NCBI RefSeq assembly: GCF_039545795.1
Contig: NZ_CP154260.1
Location: forward strand, 3,415,001 to 3,479,000
Direction: 5' to 3'
Length of the DNA: 64,000 nt
DNA from: Chitinophaga niabensis
GTDB taxonomy: Bacteria; Bacteroidota; Bacteroidia; Chitinophagales; Chitinophagaceae
The position numbers and the translations under genes are program-made. Positions within the stretch are counted from its first letter, which is position 1, and every line of letters starts with the position of its first letter. The notes beneath the pieces were generated by a model that searched no databases, was not told the DNA's origin, and was given only the letters and a program-made list of their open reading frames with translations. Positions 1 to 10,021 of this stretch are shown here, one piece after another.

Positions 1-2408
1 GTGGTGTGTATCACTCCTGATGCACCGTTCCCCACCAGCCATATATCTGTTCCATCAACAGTGGCTACACCACGGGGAGCAACATTGCCCATGACGGATG
101 GATTGACCGTGGTAATATTGATGGTCCCATCATACTTAATAAGAGCAATGGCGCGGGAGGTGCTGCCTGTTATCCCTGTTTTGACAGTATACCCTGATAA
201 ACTGAGATAAGTTCCGTCCGCGGAGCGGTTCAATATCCCCTCTGCCATATCTTTTGCGGCCACATAAAAGTTGTAAGTGCTTAAGTCAATACTTTTCACA
301 AGGGCGCCCGTTACGTCAAATTCTTCTACGAATGCCTTGTTGGCCGTACCCGCTGTAGCGGCATGCGGCAATGAATCAAGCCTTAGCACGATTATATTGT
401 CCTGTGCAAATACGCTGTCAGGCTTTACTTTGTACAATGCGAGGCTACCGTAGGCTGCAATGCTTGCTGACCCTGTATATGTGTTGCCTGTAGCGTCTCT
501 GAAGGTTCCGGCTGGCAAGGCAAAGGATTGCCCGGCATTTGTTGCATTGTATTGGAACCATACGTTGTTCTCCAGGGTTTCCTCAAAAGGCAGTGAGTAA
601 GGTACGTATGTGCTGTTATTATCGTGACCATAACGTTGCGTCCATTCTGTTATGTGTTGCAGCCGGTTCTGATTGCCGGTAGTTTCTGTTGTAAATACCT
701 GCTTCGCCTGTCCATTCTGGGCACAGTAATAATTACTATCAATAGTGCCGAAGCTCGTGATTTCGGACTGGCTGGCATCCACGGCCCTGAGCAGGGTATC
801 GTTTTGGCCAAAGCCGAAAACGATATTATTCTTTACATCGTAATTACGCATGGGGCCGGCAGGATCATTGGTGGTCCATCGGGTGAAACGCAAATGGGTA
901 TTATTGCCAAAAAGGGTATTGTCGCGAACTGTGATCGCAGCGGCATTATTGAAATTGACACCGGTAAAACTCCTGGCGATGGTGTTATGGGAGATAGTGA
1001 TATTCGCCGATCCTTCATCGGTATAGATGGCAGCTGCCGGCGCATTTTGTTGTGAGGCAGGTATACCTTCCGGCGCTCTCTGACCATCTGAGAAAATATT
1101 TCCTTCAATCCTGTTGTTCAACTGGGTATTTTGGAAGCAATACACGGCTCCGCCATCATCGGTGCGCATACAGTAATTCAGCATCAGGTTATTTTTGAAA
1201 AGATGGTTGGCGCCGCTCCATATAATATGTCCATAACCCGTACTGTCGAAATAATTATTCCTGACGGTGACTGCATTGGCGCCGCCACCTATCCGTACGC
1301 TTGCATTCTGCTCGGGCGTCATACCGGTTGTAAGACCGGTGGCTTTAATAATACTATGCTCTATAACACTGCTGTCAGTTGCAAATAGGGATATCCCATG
1401 AAAGTTGCTGCCATATATGTAACAGTTATCTACCTGTACCTGGTTGGCCCTGAACAGGGAGATACCGCATTGCCCCGGATAGTAAATTCCGCAATTTTTA
1501 AACCGGATGTTCCTCATGAAAACAAATGTGTTTCCGTTCCCTTCGATCGTATTGGCGGCTGAGCCATTGCAGTCAATATCATCGATGATGATGTGGGATA
1601 CGCTCATCCCGAAACTGACGAGGTTTTGCCTGGCTGCTATTTCAATGAGGGAGCCTGTTGGGTTCCCGGTTGAATACAGATATACATAATTGTTCAGGGT
1701 ATCGCAATACCATTCGCCATCTGCATCCAGCGTGTTTAAATGATCCTGTATGTAATACCCCCAGTTGACTAGCGGCGTGTAGGCGGATGAGTTTTGATAA
1801 GTAATGCTGGTGCCGGAGTGGCTGGTGATAGTAGAGCTGACAAGGCTCCAATGATTGAACCGGATCACTACTTTGGCATTCGTCCAGTTGGGAGCGCCGG
1901 AAAGCGTATTGTCGCTGATAGATGTGCTGCCTGATACACCAGTGATGCTTTTGAAGCCATTGTTGGCGGCTGTTGCGTTCGGCCATCTTCCAATACGCAG
2001 CGGCTTGCCATTTTTAAAAACGTTATTGCATACATAGCCGGCGGGAGTATTATAGTATGCCCGCCAGATATTGCCTCCATAGAGCGTCCAGCCGGAGAGG
2101 GTATCCTTGCCATCCAGCATTGCTCTGGGGCCCGCCCCGTAGCTGGAAAATACAATGGGTAATACTGCGGTGCCGGATTTTGTGATGGTCAGCTTTTCCT
2201 TAAAAACATCCCCTCTTTTAAACAATATTGAATCTCCCGGTACAAGGCTGGCCATCATGCTATTGACTTTGGCTATTGTTTTCCAGGGTGAAGAAGGACT
2301 GGTGCCGGTATTGGTGTCGTTACCGGTATTGCTGACGTAATAGGTGGTGGCTGATACCAGTTGGCTGAATAGTAACTGCAGGACCAGTGGAAGGATGATC
2401 TTTTTCAT
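1..2408 (-). CDS. Secreted parallel beta-helix protein, 3' end outside window
   Basis: The minus-strand frame opens with ATG at 2408 and stays open to the first base, giving at least 802 residues. Residues 1-20 form a signal peptide (MKKIILPLVLQLLFS start). Right after it comes YYVSNTGNDTNTGTSP, the entry motif usual for secreted right-handed parallel beta-helix proteins of the polysaccharide-lyase type. Residues about 200-500 carry many short N-rich rungs such as VRNNYF, IEGNIF, ITISHNTI and VKNNIVFG, as expected for helix coils. A beta-sandwich-like part follows. It lies 24 nt downstream of the DUF4397 gene and is the last visible gene of the SusC/SusD operon, so it probably binds or cleaves the polysaccharide handled there (inference). 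The catalytic residues and substrate cannot be read from this. Confidence 0.85.
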   Translation of the reverse strand, partial: MKKIILPLVLQLLFSQLVSATTYYVSNTGNDTNTGTSPSSPWKTIAKVNSMMASLVPGDSILFKRGDVFKEKLTITKSGTAVLPIVFSSYGAGPRAMLDGKDTLSGWTLYGGNIWRAYYNTPAGYVCNNVFKNGKPLRIGRWPNATAANNGFKSITGVSGSTSISDNTLSGAPNWTNAKVVIRFNHWSLVSSTITSHSGTSITYQNSSAYTPLVNWGYYIQDHLNTLDADGEWYCDTLNNYVYLYSTGNPTGSLIEIAARQNLVSFGMSVSHIIIDDIDCNGSAANTIEGNGNTFVFMRNIRFKNCGIYYPGQCGISLFRANQVQVDNCYIYGSNFHGISLFATDSSVIEHSIIKATGLTTGMTPEQNASVRIGGGANAVTVRNNYFDSTGYGHIIWSGANHLFKNNLMLNYCMRTDDGGAVYCFQNTQLNNRIEGNIFSDGQRAPEGIPASQQNAPAAAIYTDEGSANITISHNTIARSFTGVNFNNAAAITVRDNTLFGNNTHLRFTRWTTNDPAGPMRNYDVKNNIVFGFGQNDTLLRAVDASQSEITSFGTIDSNYYCAQNGQAKQVFTTETTGNQNRLQHITEWTQRYGHDNNSTYVPYSLPFEETLENNVWFQYNATNAGQSFALPAGTFRDATGNTYTGSASIAAYGSLALYKVKPDSVFAQDNIIVLRLDSLPHAATAGTANKAFVEEFDVTGALVKSIDLSTYNFYVAAKDMAEGILNRSADGTYLSLSGYTVKTGITGSTSRAIALIKYDGTINITTVNPSVMGNVAPRGVATVDGTDIWLVGNGASGVIHT

Positions 2409-2432
2409 AAAACGTGGAGCGGCTTTGTGTTA

Positions 2433-3131
2433 TTAATACGGCTTTATATTATTGAGTATCTGCAATGTCAGGGCCGGTGTTCGGCCTACCAGGCCTCTGG
2501 CAATGAACGTATAGTTCCTGGTGGATGCCAGCCTGATACTTGCAGTGGCCCCTTTGACCGAGAGGGTGGCTGCATCTCTCACCTGGAAAACATACGATCC
2601 GGTATCCACCTCCATATATTCCGTGAAAGACTTGTAAGTAAGCGCTTTGGTCACTACCGGTCCACCTACCATGTAGAAGTCGGCGGCAGTCAAATTGGGA
2701 CTGAGATGGATAGCTCTTATCCGGGCTTTGCCGGCCGGGGCGGGAGTAAGATCATCAACGGTAGTAACGATAGCACCATCATCAGGTGTGCCGGTAAGAT
2801 ACAGGGTATTAACCGTTCCTTCGGCCAGGTTGAAATCGCCCTGGGCCAGCAGGCTTGAGTCGCTGCTCTTTTTAAATGCGATTTTTTTGTTGCCGGCGTT
2901 GACCACCAGGTTGGAAACAAGTGTGGTGTATCCGAATGCGCCCATGTTTATTTTCTGCCCGTTGAAATAGGCATCCGCTGTAATAGCGGGTGTGGAAGAA
3001 ACGGCATAAGAGTTGAACAACATCACCGTACTGGTGTTTATGTTCTCGTAGGTAACGCCTTCTTTTTTACAGGACCAAAACATGAAGGGCAGTACAAAGG
3101 CCAGCAGCCCATAAATATTTTTCGATTTCAT
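2433..3131 (-). CDS. DUF4397 lipoprotein
   Basis: The product is 232 residues. The N-terminal signal ends in a lipobox with Cys21 (FMFWSCKKE), so it should be lipidated and, with the acidic/lysine context usual in Bacteroidota, may reach the cell surface. The body (about 30-230) is a DUF4397-type pair of beta-rich repeats: 'VMLFNSYAVSS' and 'ARIRAIHLSPNLTAADFYM' mark the two repeat starts. DUF4397 proteins are extracellular and of unknown activity, often placed after susD. The gene starts 12 nt after susD and ends 24 nt before the beta-helix gene, so all are likely co-transcribed. It may act as an accessory surface glycan-binding protein; that role is inferred from position only. Confidence 0.8.
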   Translation of the reverse strand: MKSKNIYGLLAFVLPFMFWSCKKEGVTYENINTSTVMLFNSYAVSSTPAITADAYFNGQKINMGAFGYTTLVSNLVVNAGNKKIAFKKSSDSSLLAQGDFNLAEGTVNTLYLTGTPDDGAIVTTVDDLTPAPAGKARIRAIHLSPNLTAADFYMVGGPVVTKALTYKSFTEYMEVDTGSYVFQVRDAATLSVKGATASIRLASTRNYTFIARGLVGRTPALTLQILNNIKPY

Positions 3132-3143
3132 TGGTTGTGGTTT

Positions 3144-4682
3144 TTAATAGCCATTATTCTGGTTCCATCCATTAATATTAAGATCCTGCGGAGGCACCGG
3201 CAAAAGATAATGCCGCTCATGCACATTGCCGGCAGCCGGTTGTGAACTGGCCATCTGTACTTTTTCTACCAGCACTCCCCACCTGATCAGGTCCAGTCGC
3301 CTGCTGCCTTCTAAAATCAGCTCGATGGCGCGCTCCGCCATGAGGGCTTTATGAAATGCTTCCTTGTCGAGACCGGCCAGGTCAGGAAGCACCGTTCCAT
3401 CCGTTTTATGATCTGCCGGTCTTGCCCTGTACCGGATGGCATTGATCTGTTGATACGCTTCAGGCGTAGGCCCGTTGCTGATCTCGTTCAGTGCTTCGGC
3501 ATAGATCAGCTTGATATCATCCAGCCTGAGAAGGGGCCAGTTGGTAGAATGATTAAAAAAATGACTGGAGCCCGGGAGTTTCTGGTATTTGGCAATGCCA
3601 AAACTATTCTGATCATTCGAAGGTGTTCGCGTCCAGCCATTGAGATAGGAATAGTTAGCAATATTCCATTCCACCCGGGTATCTTTGAAATCGAGCGTAG
3701 CTACAAATTCCCGGTTGGCTCTTGCATAAGCCTCACCGCTTCCCTTAGTGGCGTTCGCTCCTCCTGATGCACCAAAAAAGTAGGGGAAGTTGGAGCCCCT
3801 TTCCGGCATTTTGAACTCTACAGAAAGGATCACTTCTTTATCATACACATCGGATGAGAGGTTTTTGAATACGGCAGTATAATCAGGGTTGAGCGCATAG
3901 ATGCCCGTGTTCTCCATATCAAGCACTTCTTTGGCTCTGTCCCGGGCCATCGCATAATACTTGCTGTCTCCTTTTACCATCTGCCCATCAGAAGATCTTC
4001 TCCAGCCGGCTTTTGTGATGTAAACCTGCGCGAGCAAAGCCTTTATAGCACCGTTGGTAAAGCGCCCCCCGTTGTTGGCTGCATTGGATAATTTATTGTC
4101 CGCCGCCAGCAGATCATCTTCAATCACCTGGTAGATCTCCTCCGCAGATACCCGTGGTTGTATCACTACAGGTTTGGTGGTGAGTTCGAGCTTCAGGGGC
4201 AGATCGCCATAAAGCCTCACGAGGTAGAAATAATACAGGGCCCGCAGCGCCCTTGCTTCCGCCAGCTTCGGTGCTACCCAGGCCTGGGCGTTCTCAAGGT
4301 TATTCAAGGTGCCAATCAGGCCGTTGCAGGCATTCATTCCTTTCCATAGATCGATCCACACATTCTGAGGGGCGAGGTCACTGCCTGATACCTGGAAGCT
4401 TTGAAACATGCCGAGCGCGGCTCCTGCAATATTTGCAGAGGGATGCACCAGGTCGTTCTGCACGGATAATAAATAGGAGAGCGTGTTCCTGAAAGTATTG
4501 CCGGTCTGCAAATAGCTGTAGGCGCCCAGCAGTGCAACGTCCGCGTCAGTGCTGGTCCGGGGAAAATTATCCGGCGTAAGGAATGAATAAGGTGTTTCTG
4601 TGAGTATTTTCCTGCAGCCCATAGTAGTGAACAGGCTGGCGATGATGAGCGTATATTTAATCAAGCGATCCATACTTATCAT
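3144..4682 (-). CDS. SusD/RagB-family outer-membrane lipoprotein (locus 1)
   Basis: The product is 512 residues with a lipobox around Cys23 (FTTMGCRKIL). The family is recognised from the TPR-rich SusD fold: the N-terminal 'AYSYLQTGNTFRNTLSYLLS' region, 'ARALRALYYFYLVRLYGDLPL' (about 140-160), 'LLRLDDIKLIYAEALNE' in the C-terminal half and 'ERAIELILEGSRRLDLIRWG' near the end. SusD proteins cap the paired SusC channel on the cell surface and capture the oligomeric substrate. It lies only 4 nt after susC, the normal pairing. Two in-frame ATGs (4682, 4673) are possible starts; both keep the signal peptide. The transported substrate is not deducible. Confidence 0.95.
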   Translation of the reverse strand: MISMDRLIKYTLIIASLFTTMGCRKILTETPYSFLTPDNFPRTSTDADVALLGAYSYLQTGNTFRNTLSYLLSVQNDLVHPSANIAGAALGMFQSFQVSGSDLAPQNVWIDLWKGMNACNGLIGTLNNLENAQAWVAPKLAEARALRALYYFYLVRLYGDLPLKLELTTKPVVIQPRVSAEEIYQVIEDDLLAADNKLSNAANNGGRFTNGAIKALLAQVYITKAGWRRSSDGQMVKGDSKYYAMARDRAKEVLDMENTGIYALNPDYTAVFKNLSSDVYDKEVILSVEFKMPERGSNFPYFFGASGGANATKGSGEAYARANREFVATLDFKDTRVEWNIANYSYLNGWTRTPSNDQNSFGIAKYQKLPGSSHFFNHSTNWPLLRLDDIKLIYAEALNEISNGPTPEAYQQINAIRYRARPADHKTDGTVLPDLAGLDKEAFHKALMAERAIELILEGSRRLDLIRWGVLVEKVQMASSQPAAGNVHERHYLLPVPPQDLNINGWNQNNGY

Positions 4683-4686
4683 ACTT

Positions 4687-7600
4687 TTAAAAGGTTGATT
4701 TAATCCCTATCGTGTAGGTCCTTGCCCGTGGATAATTATACAGGTCTGCGCCCGGCGTGATAATGGAATTGAAGTAATTCACTTCCGGATCGTAGCCGCT
4801 GTATTTGGTGAATGTGAACAGGTTCTCCGCGCTGACAAAGGTCTTCAGCTCTTTAAGGAATGTTCTTTTCAGAAAATTGCCGGAGAAGCTGTAGTTGAGC
4901 ATCAGGGTTTTCAGCCGGAAATATGAACCATCTTCTACCAGGTAGGATGTGTTTACATCCACCTCGGTAACCTGGGCTCCCCATTTAGGCATGTTTACAT
5001 AAGGCGTTTCAGGCGTCCAGCGGTTCATCATCACGGCAAGCCCACCCTGAAGGATTCCCGGCCTTTCCATCTCTGCCTTTCCGGAATTGAGGAGCTTATT
5101 GCCATAGGAATAAGTAAAGAGGATATCCAGGTCAAATCCTTTGTAGCTAAGTGTGTTGCTGATGCCACCAAAAAAATCCGGGTTACCATTTCCGATGATC
5201 GTTCTGTCATAGTTATCGATCTGCCCGTCAGGCACGCCTTTCGGGCCATTGACATCCTTGTATTTTTTTCCTCCCAAAATAGATACGCCTGGTTGCAGAG
5301 GCCCTGCCGCCAGTTCTTCCTGGGTATTGAATATGCCATCAAAAATAAACCCGTAAATAGCGCCCAGCGCTTCTCCTTTTTTCACGATATACTGTTCCGC
5401 GCGTCTGCCGAGTGTGCCTAGCGTGATAAAATCCTGACCTTCTGTTAGTGACAATACTTTGCTGCGGATAAGTGAAATGTTGAAGTTGGATACCCATCTG
5501 AACTTTCCGTCCAGGTTGACCGTATTCAGGTTTGCTTCGAGGCCCTGCACCTGTGCATTACCCACATTCCTGTAAACCGATGTATAGCCTGAGTAAAGCG
5601 ATATCGGGGCATTCAGCAAAAGATCTTTAGACAGCTTCCGGTAGACATCGGCTGTGATAGTGACCCTGTTTTTGAATAAACCGATGTCTATGCCCAGGTT
5701 CGTCTGTGTGTTGGTTTCCCAGCGCAGATCTTCATTTCCTATCTGTAACGGCGCCATCCCAACGCCCCAGCCTTCGTTTACTACTACGTTAGAAGAGCCG
5801 TAGGTTGTAAATGAGCTATATGGAGTTACTGACTGGTTGCCTGTAATGCCCCAGCTGGCGCGTAACTTCAGGCTGAGGATATCGTGGTACCGCTTCATGA
5901 ACGGCTCTTCCGAAAGTTTCCAGGAGCCTCCGGCAGAAGGGAAAAAGCCCCATTTATTCCGCATGAATTTAGAACTGCCATCTGCCCTGTAGCTAACAGT
6001 GAGATAGTATTTGCCTGCATAGTCATAATTTATCCTGCCCAGGAAGCTTTGCAGTCCGGCGTTCTGTTTAAAGGAAGTAGGCGTATGAATGGTGCGGCCC
6101 AATGACAGGTTATCCGCTCCCATGGACTGTATCGGAAAGTCCTGTGCGCCGGACGTATTGCGGGTAAGGATGTTGTTCTGTGTGGTGAACCCAACTACGG
6201 TGGAAGTATTATGCCTGCCTGCAAAACGTTTGTTGTAGGTAACCGTATTCTCATTGATCCAGTCTATTGTATTAATGGAAGTATGCTGCGCATAGCCGTT
6301 GTAAAGCCGCCCGATATTCGTAGTGGTGGGATAAAACGAATTGCTGATCTGTTGATTGTAGTTAAGCCCGCCGCTTACTTTCAGCGTGAGGTTTTTGGAA
6401 AGCTCGAAGGAAAGAAAAGAGTTGATCAATCCCGTGAACATCCGTCTCGCTATTCTTACCGTTGTAAGTTCGAGCAGGGGATTGCTGATGGAATTGGAAG
6501 TACCCGCCTGCCCGATCAGCTCCTGGTTTAGAAAAGCATCGAGGTTGTCGTTGGTCACAAAAGGACTGGCCCTCAGAACACCTTGCCCGATGCCTGTTTC
6601 GCCTGTAACACTGGGGCCTGTATGTTCGGTATTGGCAAGATAGATGTTCGTGCTGCTTGTTATCTTTCTGGTTACATTCACGATGGTGTTCAACCTCCCG
6701 GTGTACCGTGTAAAGTTGGTGCCAACTGCGATACCTTTCTGGTCCAGGAAACTGAAAGAGCCAGAAACTTTTACATCATTGGTGCCACCGGTGAACGACA
6801 GGTTGTGGGTTTGTTGCCAGCCCGTCCTGTACACTACGTCCTGCCAGTTAACACTGGTAGAATCTTTGTAGGTAGCCCAGTTGGCAAAAGAAACATCGCT
6901 GCCGGAACCTTCCGGCGTGGAAAGCCTGAAATGCTGCGCCTCTGCAAATTGCAGGGCATTGATAACCGGTAATTTTTTTACGATGCGCTGAAAACTGAAT
7001 ACCGGGTTGTAGCTGATGGTGAACTTCCCGGATTTGGCGGACTTTGTAGTGATGATCACCACGCCGTTTGCTCCTCTTGATCCGTAGATAGCAGTGGCGG
7101 ATGCATCTTTGAGTATTTCGATCGAAGCGATATCGTTCGAACTCAGATTGAGGTTGGAACCGCCAAATTGCGGGAACCCGTCAATCACATATAACGGCTC
7201 GTTGCTGGCCGATATGGAAGAGCCGCCACGGATACTGATATTGACTTCTGCGCCGGGAGCCCCATCGTTCGATACAACCTGTACACCGGCTGCACGGCCC
7301 TGCAATGCCTGGTTTAACGATATGTTGGTGTTTTTCTCAAGCTGCTCGCCGCTCACGGATGCCACGGAACCTGTAAGGTCTTCTCTCTTTCGCGTGCCAT
7401 AGCCGATCACTACAATATCATCCAGCCTGGAAATATTGGGTGTCAGCGTAACGTCCAGTTGGCCATTGCCGGCTACCGGCCTTTCCTGTGGCATAAATCC
7501 AACATAGGAGAACTGCAGGGTGGCCGGCTTATTGTTTACTAAAATGCGGTAACGACCGTCTGCATCTGTAATTGTATGATTGCTGGTGCCTTTTACAGAC

Positions 7601-8061
7601 ACTGTTGTGCCTGGCATGGGTTTTCCTTCTTCATCCCTTACAGTACCGCGTACAGTGTCTGTTGCAGGGGCGGCAGGCGGTAATGTATTTTCAGCTTTTT
7701 CTTTACGTTTGATGCTGATCACTTTGCTGCCAACGATCTCATACACCAAAGGCTGATTGGCAAAGATGAGGTTCAGCGTTGGCCGGAGAGCGGCATTTTT
7801 TACTTCGATGCTTACCGGCTTGCTCTCTTTTAATAGTTCATTGTCATAAAACACACTGAAGCCGCTTTGTTTTTTTATGGACTGCAAAACTTTTTTCAGT
7901 GTGGCTTCTTTTTCAGAAAGAGTAATGGACTGTGCCGCGCAAATACCTGACCAGCATAGCAAAGCAGCAAGAAGGAGAAATGAGATGATGCATCGCCATA
8001 CAGGCTGCACAAAAAAATTGCAGTAAGCAATTAAAACCATAAATTTGTCTTTTGGTTGCAA
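4687..8061 (-). CDS. SusC/RagA TonB-linked outer-membrane transporter with STN domain (locus 1)
   Basis: The product is 1124 residues. After a signal segment ending near residue 43 (ICAAQS) there is an STN domain (about 45-120, 'VLQSIKKQSGFSVFYDNELL'), a carboxypeptidase-regulatory-like domain (about 136-212, 'VRGTVRDEEGKPMPGTTVSVKG'-type start), the plug with 'VVIGYGTRKREDLTGSVASV' and 'ASATAIYGSRGANGVVIITT', and a 22-strand barrel ending in aromatic residues (IKSTF). The STN domain contacts the FecR anti-sigma factor in the periplasm, so substrate binding here should signal to the sigma factor at 9446-10021. It forms the import pair with the SusD protein 4 nt downstream. An alternative start is ATG at 8040. 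Confidence 0.95.
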   Translation of the reverse strand: MQPKDKFMVLIAYCNFFVQPVWRCIISFLLLAALLCWSGICAAQSITLSEKEATLKKVLQSIKKQSGFSVFYDNELLKESKPVSIEVKNAALRPTLNLIFANQPLVYEIVGSKVISIKRKEKAENTLPPAAPATDTVRGTVRDEEGKPMPGTTVSVKGTSNHTITDADGRYRILVNNKPATLQFSYVGFMPQERPVAGNGQLDVTLTPNISRLDDIVVIGYGTRKREDLTGSVASVSGEQLEKNTNISLNQALQGRAAGVQVVSNDGAPGAEVNISIRGGSSISASNEPLYVIDGFPQFGGSNLNLSSNDIASIEILKDASATAIYGSRGANGVVIITTKSAKSGKFTISYNPVFSFQRIVKKLPVINALQFAEAQHFRLSTPEGSGSDVSFANWATYKDSTSVNWQDVVYRTGWQQTHNLSFTGGTNDVKVSGSFSFLDQKGIAVGTNFTRYTGRLNTIVNVTRKITSSTNIYLANTEHTGPSVTGETGIGQGVLRASPFVTNDNLDAFLNQELIGQAGTSNSISNPLLELTTVRIARRMFTGLINSFLSFELSKNLTLKVSGGLNYNQQISNSFYPTTTNIGRLYNGYAQHTSINTIDWINENTVTYNKRFAGRHNTSTVVGFTTQNNILTRNTSGAQDFPIQSMGADNLSLGRTIHTPTSFKQNAGLQSFLGRINYDYAGKYYLTVSYRADGSSKFMRNKWGFFPSAGGSWKLSEEPFMKRYHDILSLKLRASWGITGNQSVTPYSSFTTYGSSNVVVNEGWGVGMAPLQIGNEDLRWETNTQTNLGIDIGLFKNRVTITADVYRKLSKDLLLNAPISLYSGYTSVYRNVGNAQVQGLEANLNTVNLDGKFRWVSNFNISLIRSKVLSLTEGQDFITLGTLGRRAEQYIVKKGEALGAIYGFIFDGIFNTQEELAAGPLQPGVSILGGKKYKDVNGPKGVPDGQIDNYDRTIIGNGNPDFFGGISNTLSYKGFDLDILFTYSYGNKLLNSGKAEMERPGILQGGLAVMMNRWTPETPYVNMPKWGAQVTEVDVNTSYLVEDGSYFRLKTLMLNYSFSGNFLKRTFLKELKTFVSAENLFTFTKYSGYDPEVNYFNSIITPGADLYNYPRARTYTIGIKSTF

Positions 8062-8108
8062 ATAATAATTAAGTCCTCACGACTTCTATGTTGTTGTACC
8101 AGATGTTG

Positions 8109-8140
8109 CCGGAAGTGCCTGATCTCACTTCCGGTTTTTT
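8109..8140 (+). terminator. Hairpin with T-run between fecR and susC (locus 1)
   Basis: CCGGAAGT (8109-8116) pairs with ACTTCCGG (8127-8134), followed on the plus strand by six T. It reads as an intrinsic terminator against the operon direction; in the operon (minus) sense it is an A-run followed by a stem-loop. Equivalent hairpins lie at the same position in the other two sigma/FecR/SusC loci of the window. Confidence 0.6.
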
Positions 8141-8211
8141 ATTGTATGACCTTTTCTTTCATAGTGGATGTTCTTTTTTGCATAGTAAGTGTAGTATTGA
8201 AATAACGTGGT

Positions 8212-9366
8212 TTATGGCATAACGATGAGCGTTTTGTGTTCTGCATCTATCGTAAAATGAATATTATTGATCTCGAACAATCTAAGCAATTCGGATAAGC
8301 TGGCGCTGCGCGGGATGTCGCCGGAAAACTCCCGCCGGGGAATATCCCCTCTGTATTCTACTTTTATATCGTACCATCGTTCCACCTGTCGCATGATCGT
8401 TTTCAGATCCGCATCCACGAAGGACTGTATGCCGTTTTTCCAGGCTACCACATGCTCGGTATCTACTTTGTCAACCACACTGATATTGTTCCCGGATGAT
8501 AAACGGCTTTGCTGACCCGGCTTTAGCACAACCCTTTCCCTGCCCCTGCTGAACCTCACAGAACCTTCCAGCAGCGTGGTTTCCAGTTTTGATTCATTTT
8601 CATAGGCCATCACGTTGAAATGAGTACCGAGCACTTCTATTGCCGCATCATTCACCTTCACGATGAATGGTCTGGTTTTGTCTCTTGCTACTTCAAAATA
8701 AACTTCGCCGGTAATTTCCACTTCTCTTAGGGTTGGGCCGAATGTGGAAGGGAACCTGACAGAGCTGGCGGCATTTAGCCACACCTCGCTGCCGTCCGGC
8801 AGGGAGAGTTTTTGTTGCCGGGCATTAGGTGTTTGCAGTGTATAATATTCAATGCTGCCGCTGGAGAGAGTGCTATCGAAGGCCAGCCCTTCATCTGTTT
8901 TAGCAACCGCATTTCCGGCAGCTACCTGTATATTGCCATTACTGAAGGTGTCAATTAAAATAGTTTTACCGTTGCTCAATGTAAGTACAGCGCCGACTGT
9001 TCCAGGTTTTATGTCGTTGGTAATGCTATGGGTGGGATCGATTTTCGCTTTTCTGTTGCCCATTAGAATATAAACGATGGATGATGTAATTAACAGAACA
9101 GCCGCAGCCGCTGTAAGCCTGCGCAGCAATGGATTCCGACTTTTCAATGGTACGACCGGTGTTCTTCGCGCATTGATCTGCTGCAGTACTCTTTTCCGGT
9201 GAGCTTCCCTGTCTGTAGCAATGCTTGCAGGCACATTCAAGGCATCATCTTCGGAAATGTTATTGTACCAGGCAGCATACTCTTCCTCTTCAGCGGGAGT
9301 TATGGTACCATTTAACCATTTTTCCGCCAGCAATAAGTAGCGCTCATTGTGTAAAGAGTCGTTCAT
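8212..9366 (-). CDS. FecR-family anti-sigma factor (locus 1)
   Basis: The product is 384 residues. It begins with a short cytoplasmic region that resembles the FecR N-terminal anti-sigma motif (about 10-50, 'LLAEKWLNGTITPAEEEEYAAW'), has one transmembrane segment (about 81-103, 'LTAAAAVLLITSSIVYILMG'), a FecR beta domain (about 180-280, 'LPDGSEVWLNAASSVRFPSTF', 'VEITGEVYFEVARD', 'TTLLEGSVRFSRG') and a C-terminal DUF4974 domain (about 310-384) that usually contacts the STN domain of SusC. It holds the sigma factor encoded at 9446-10021 in check until the transporter signals. The gene starts about 80 nt after the sigma gene on the same strand. Confidence 0.95.
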   Translation of the reverse strand: MNDSLHNERYLLLAEKWLNGTITPAEEEEYAAWYNNISEDDALNVPASIATDREAHRKRVLQQINARRTPVVPLKSRNPLLRRLTAAAAVLLITSSIVYILMGNRKAKIDPTHSITNDIKPGTVGAVLTLSNGKTILIDTFSNGNIQVAAGNAVAKTDEGLAFDSTLSSGSIEYYTLQTPNARQQKLSLPDGSEVWLNAASSVRFPSTFGPTLREVEITGEVYFEVARDKTRPFIVKVNDAAIEVLGTHFNVMAYENESKLETTLLEGSVRFSRGRERVVLKPGQQSRLSSGNNISVVDKVDTEHVVAWKNGIQSFVDADLKTIMRQVERWYDIKVEYRGDIPRREFSGDIPRSASLSELLRLFEINNIHFTIDAEHKTLIVMP

Positions 9367-9445
9367 AAGTGGAAAGCGTGTACATAATAGGCAATCGACA
9401 GGAACAAAACCCTATATGTGCGTGAAATTTTTTTTGGGGGGGCTG

Positions 9446-10021
9446 TTAGGGCAGGATAGTCAGCATGCTGGCTGTCAATTGATTAAAGGCTTTCCGCAGG
9501 GATTTTAGTGCCCGGGAGAGATTGGCCTCCACTGCCTTTTTTGATACATTCAGGCGGGCGGCGATTTCGTTTTGAGAAAGGCCTTCTTCCCGGCTTAGCT
9601 GGTAAGTAATACGGCATTTTTCCGGTAATGCCGACACCAGCCGGGATAATTTGTGCTTCAATTCCTTAAACCGGAGCCACTCTTCCGTATCACTACCCTG
9701 AGGTGGGTTGTGATGAACGGCGTATTGCTGGTACTCCATAGCCCGCTTTAGCTTTGCCTGCGCATTGATGACCTTGTATTTTATACTGACGGCCAGGTAA
9801 GGCTCCAGGCCGGTGGTGATGTCAAGCTCTTCCCTGCGTTTCCAAAGATCAAGAAAAACGTCCTGTACCATTTCCTCGGCAATGGCCAGATCACGAAACT
9901 TGATGCCGGCGATGAACAAAAGCCTGTCCCAATAACGATTGTACATGGCAGTAAATGCCTTGTCGTCTCCTTTTTTGAGCAGTTCAAGTAAGAGCGTATC
10001 GCTTTGGCAGTCGTAGTTCAT
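9446..10021 (-). CDS. ECF RNA polymerase sigma factor (locus 1)
   Basis: The product is 191 residues, normal for an extracytoplasmic-function sigma factor of the FecI-like Bacteroidota group. Region 2 covers about 20-85 ('AFTAMYNRYWDRLLFIAG', 'AEEMVQDVFLDLWKRREEL') and region 4 about 125-180 ('LPEKCRITYQLSREEGLSQ', 'NEIAARLNVSKKAVEANLSRALKSL'). It should direct RNA polymerase to the susC promoter of this locus when released by the FecR protein. ATG at 10021 gives a start directly before the conserved N-terminal helix. The gene is the first of the minus-strand operon; the 296 nt upstream hold only a tRNA-like remnant and its terminator. Confidence 0.95.
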   Translation of the reverse strand: MNYDCQSDTLLLELLKKGDDKAFTAMYNRYWDRLLFIAGIKFRDLAIAEEMVQDVFLDLWKRREELDITTGLEPYLAVSIKYKVINAQAKLKRAMEYQQYAVHHNPPQGSDTEEWLRFKELKHKLSRLVSALPEKCRITYQLSREEGLSQNEIAARLNVSKKAVEANLSRALKSLRKAFNQLTASMLTILP

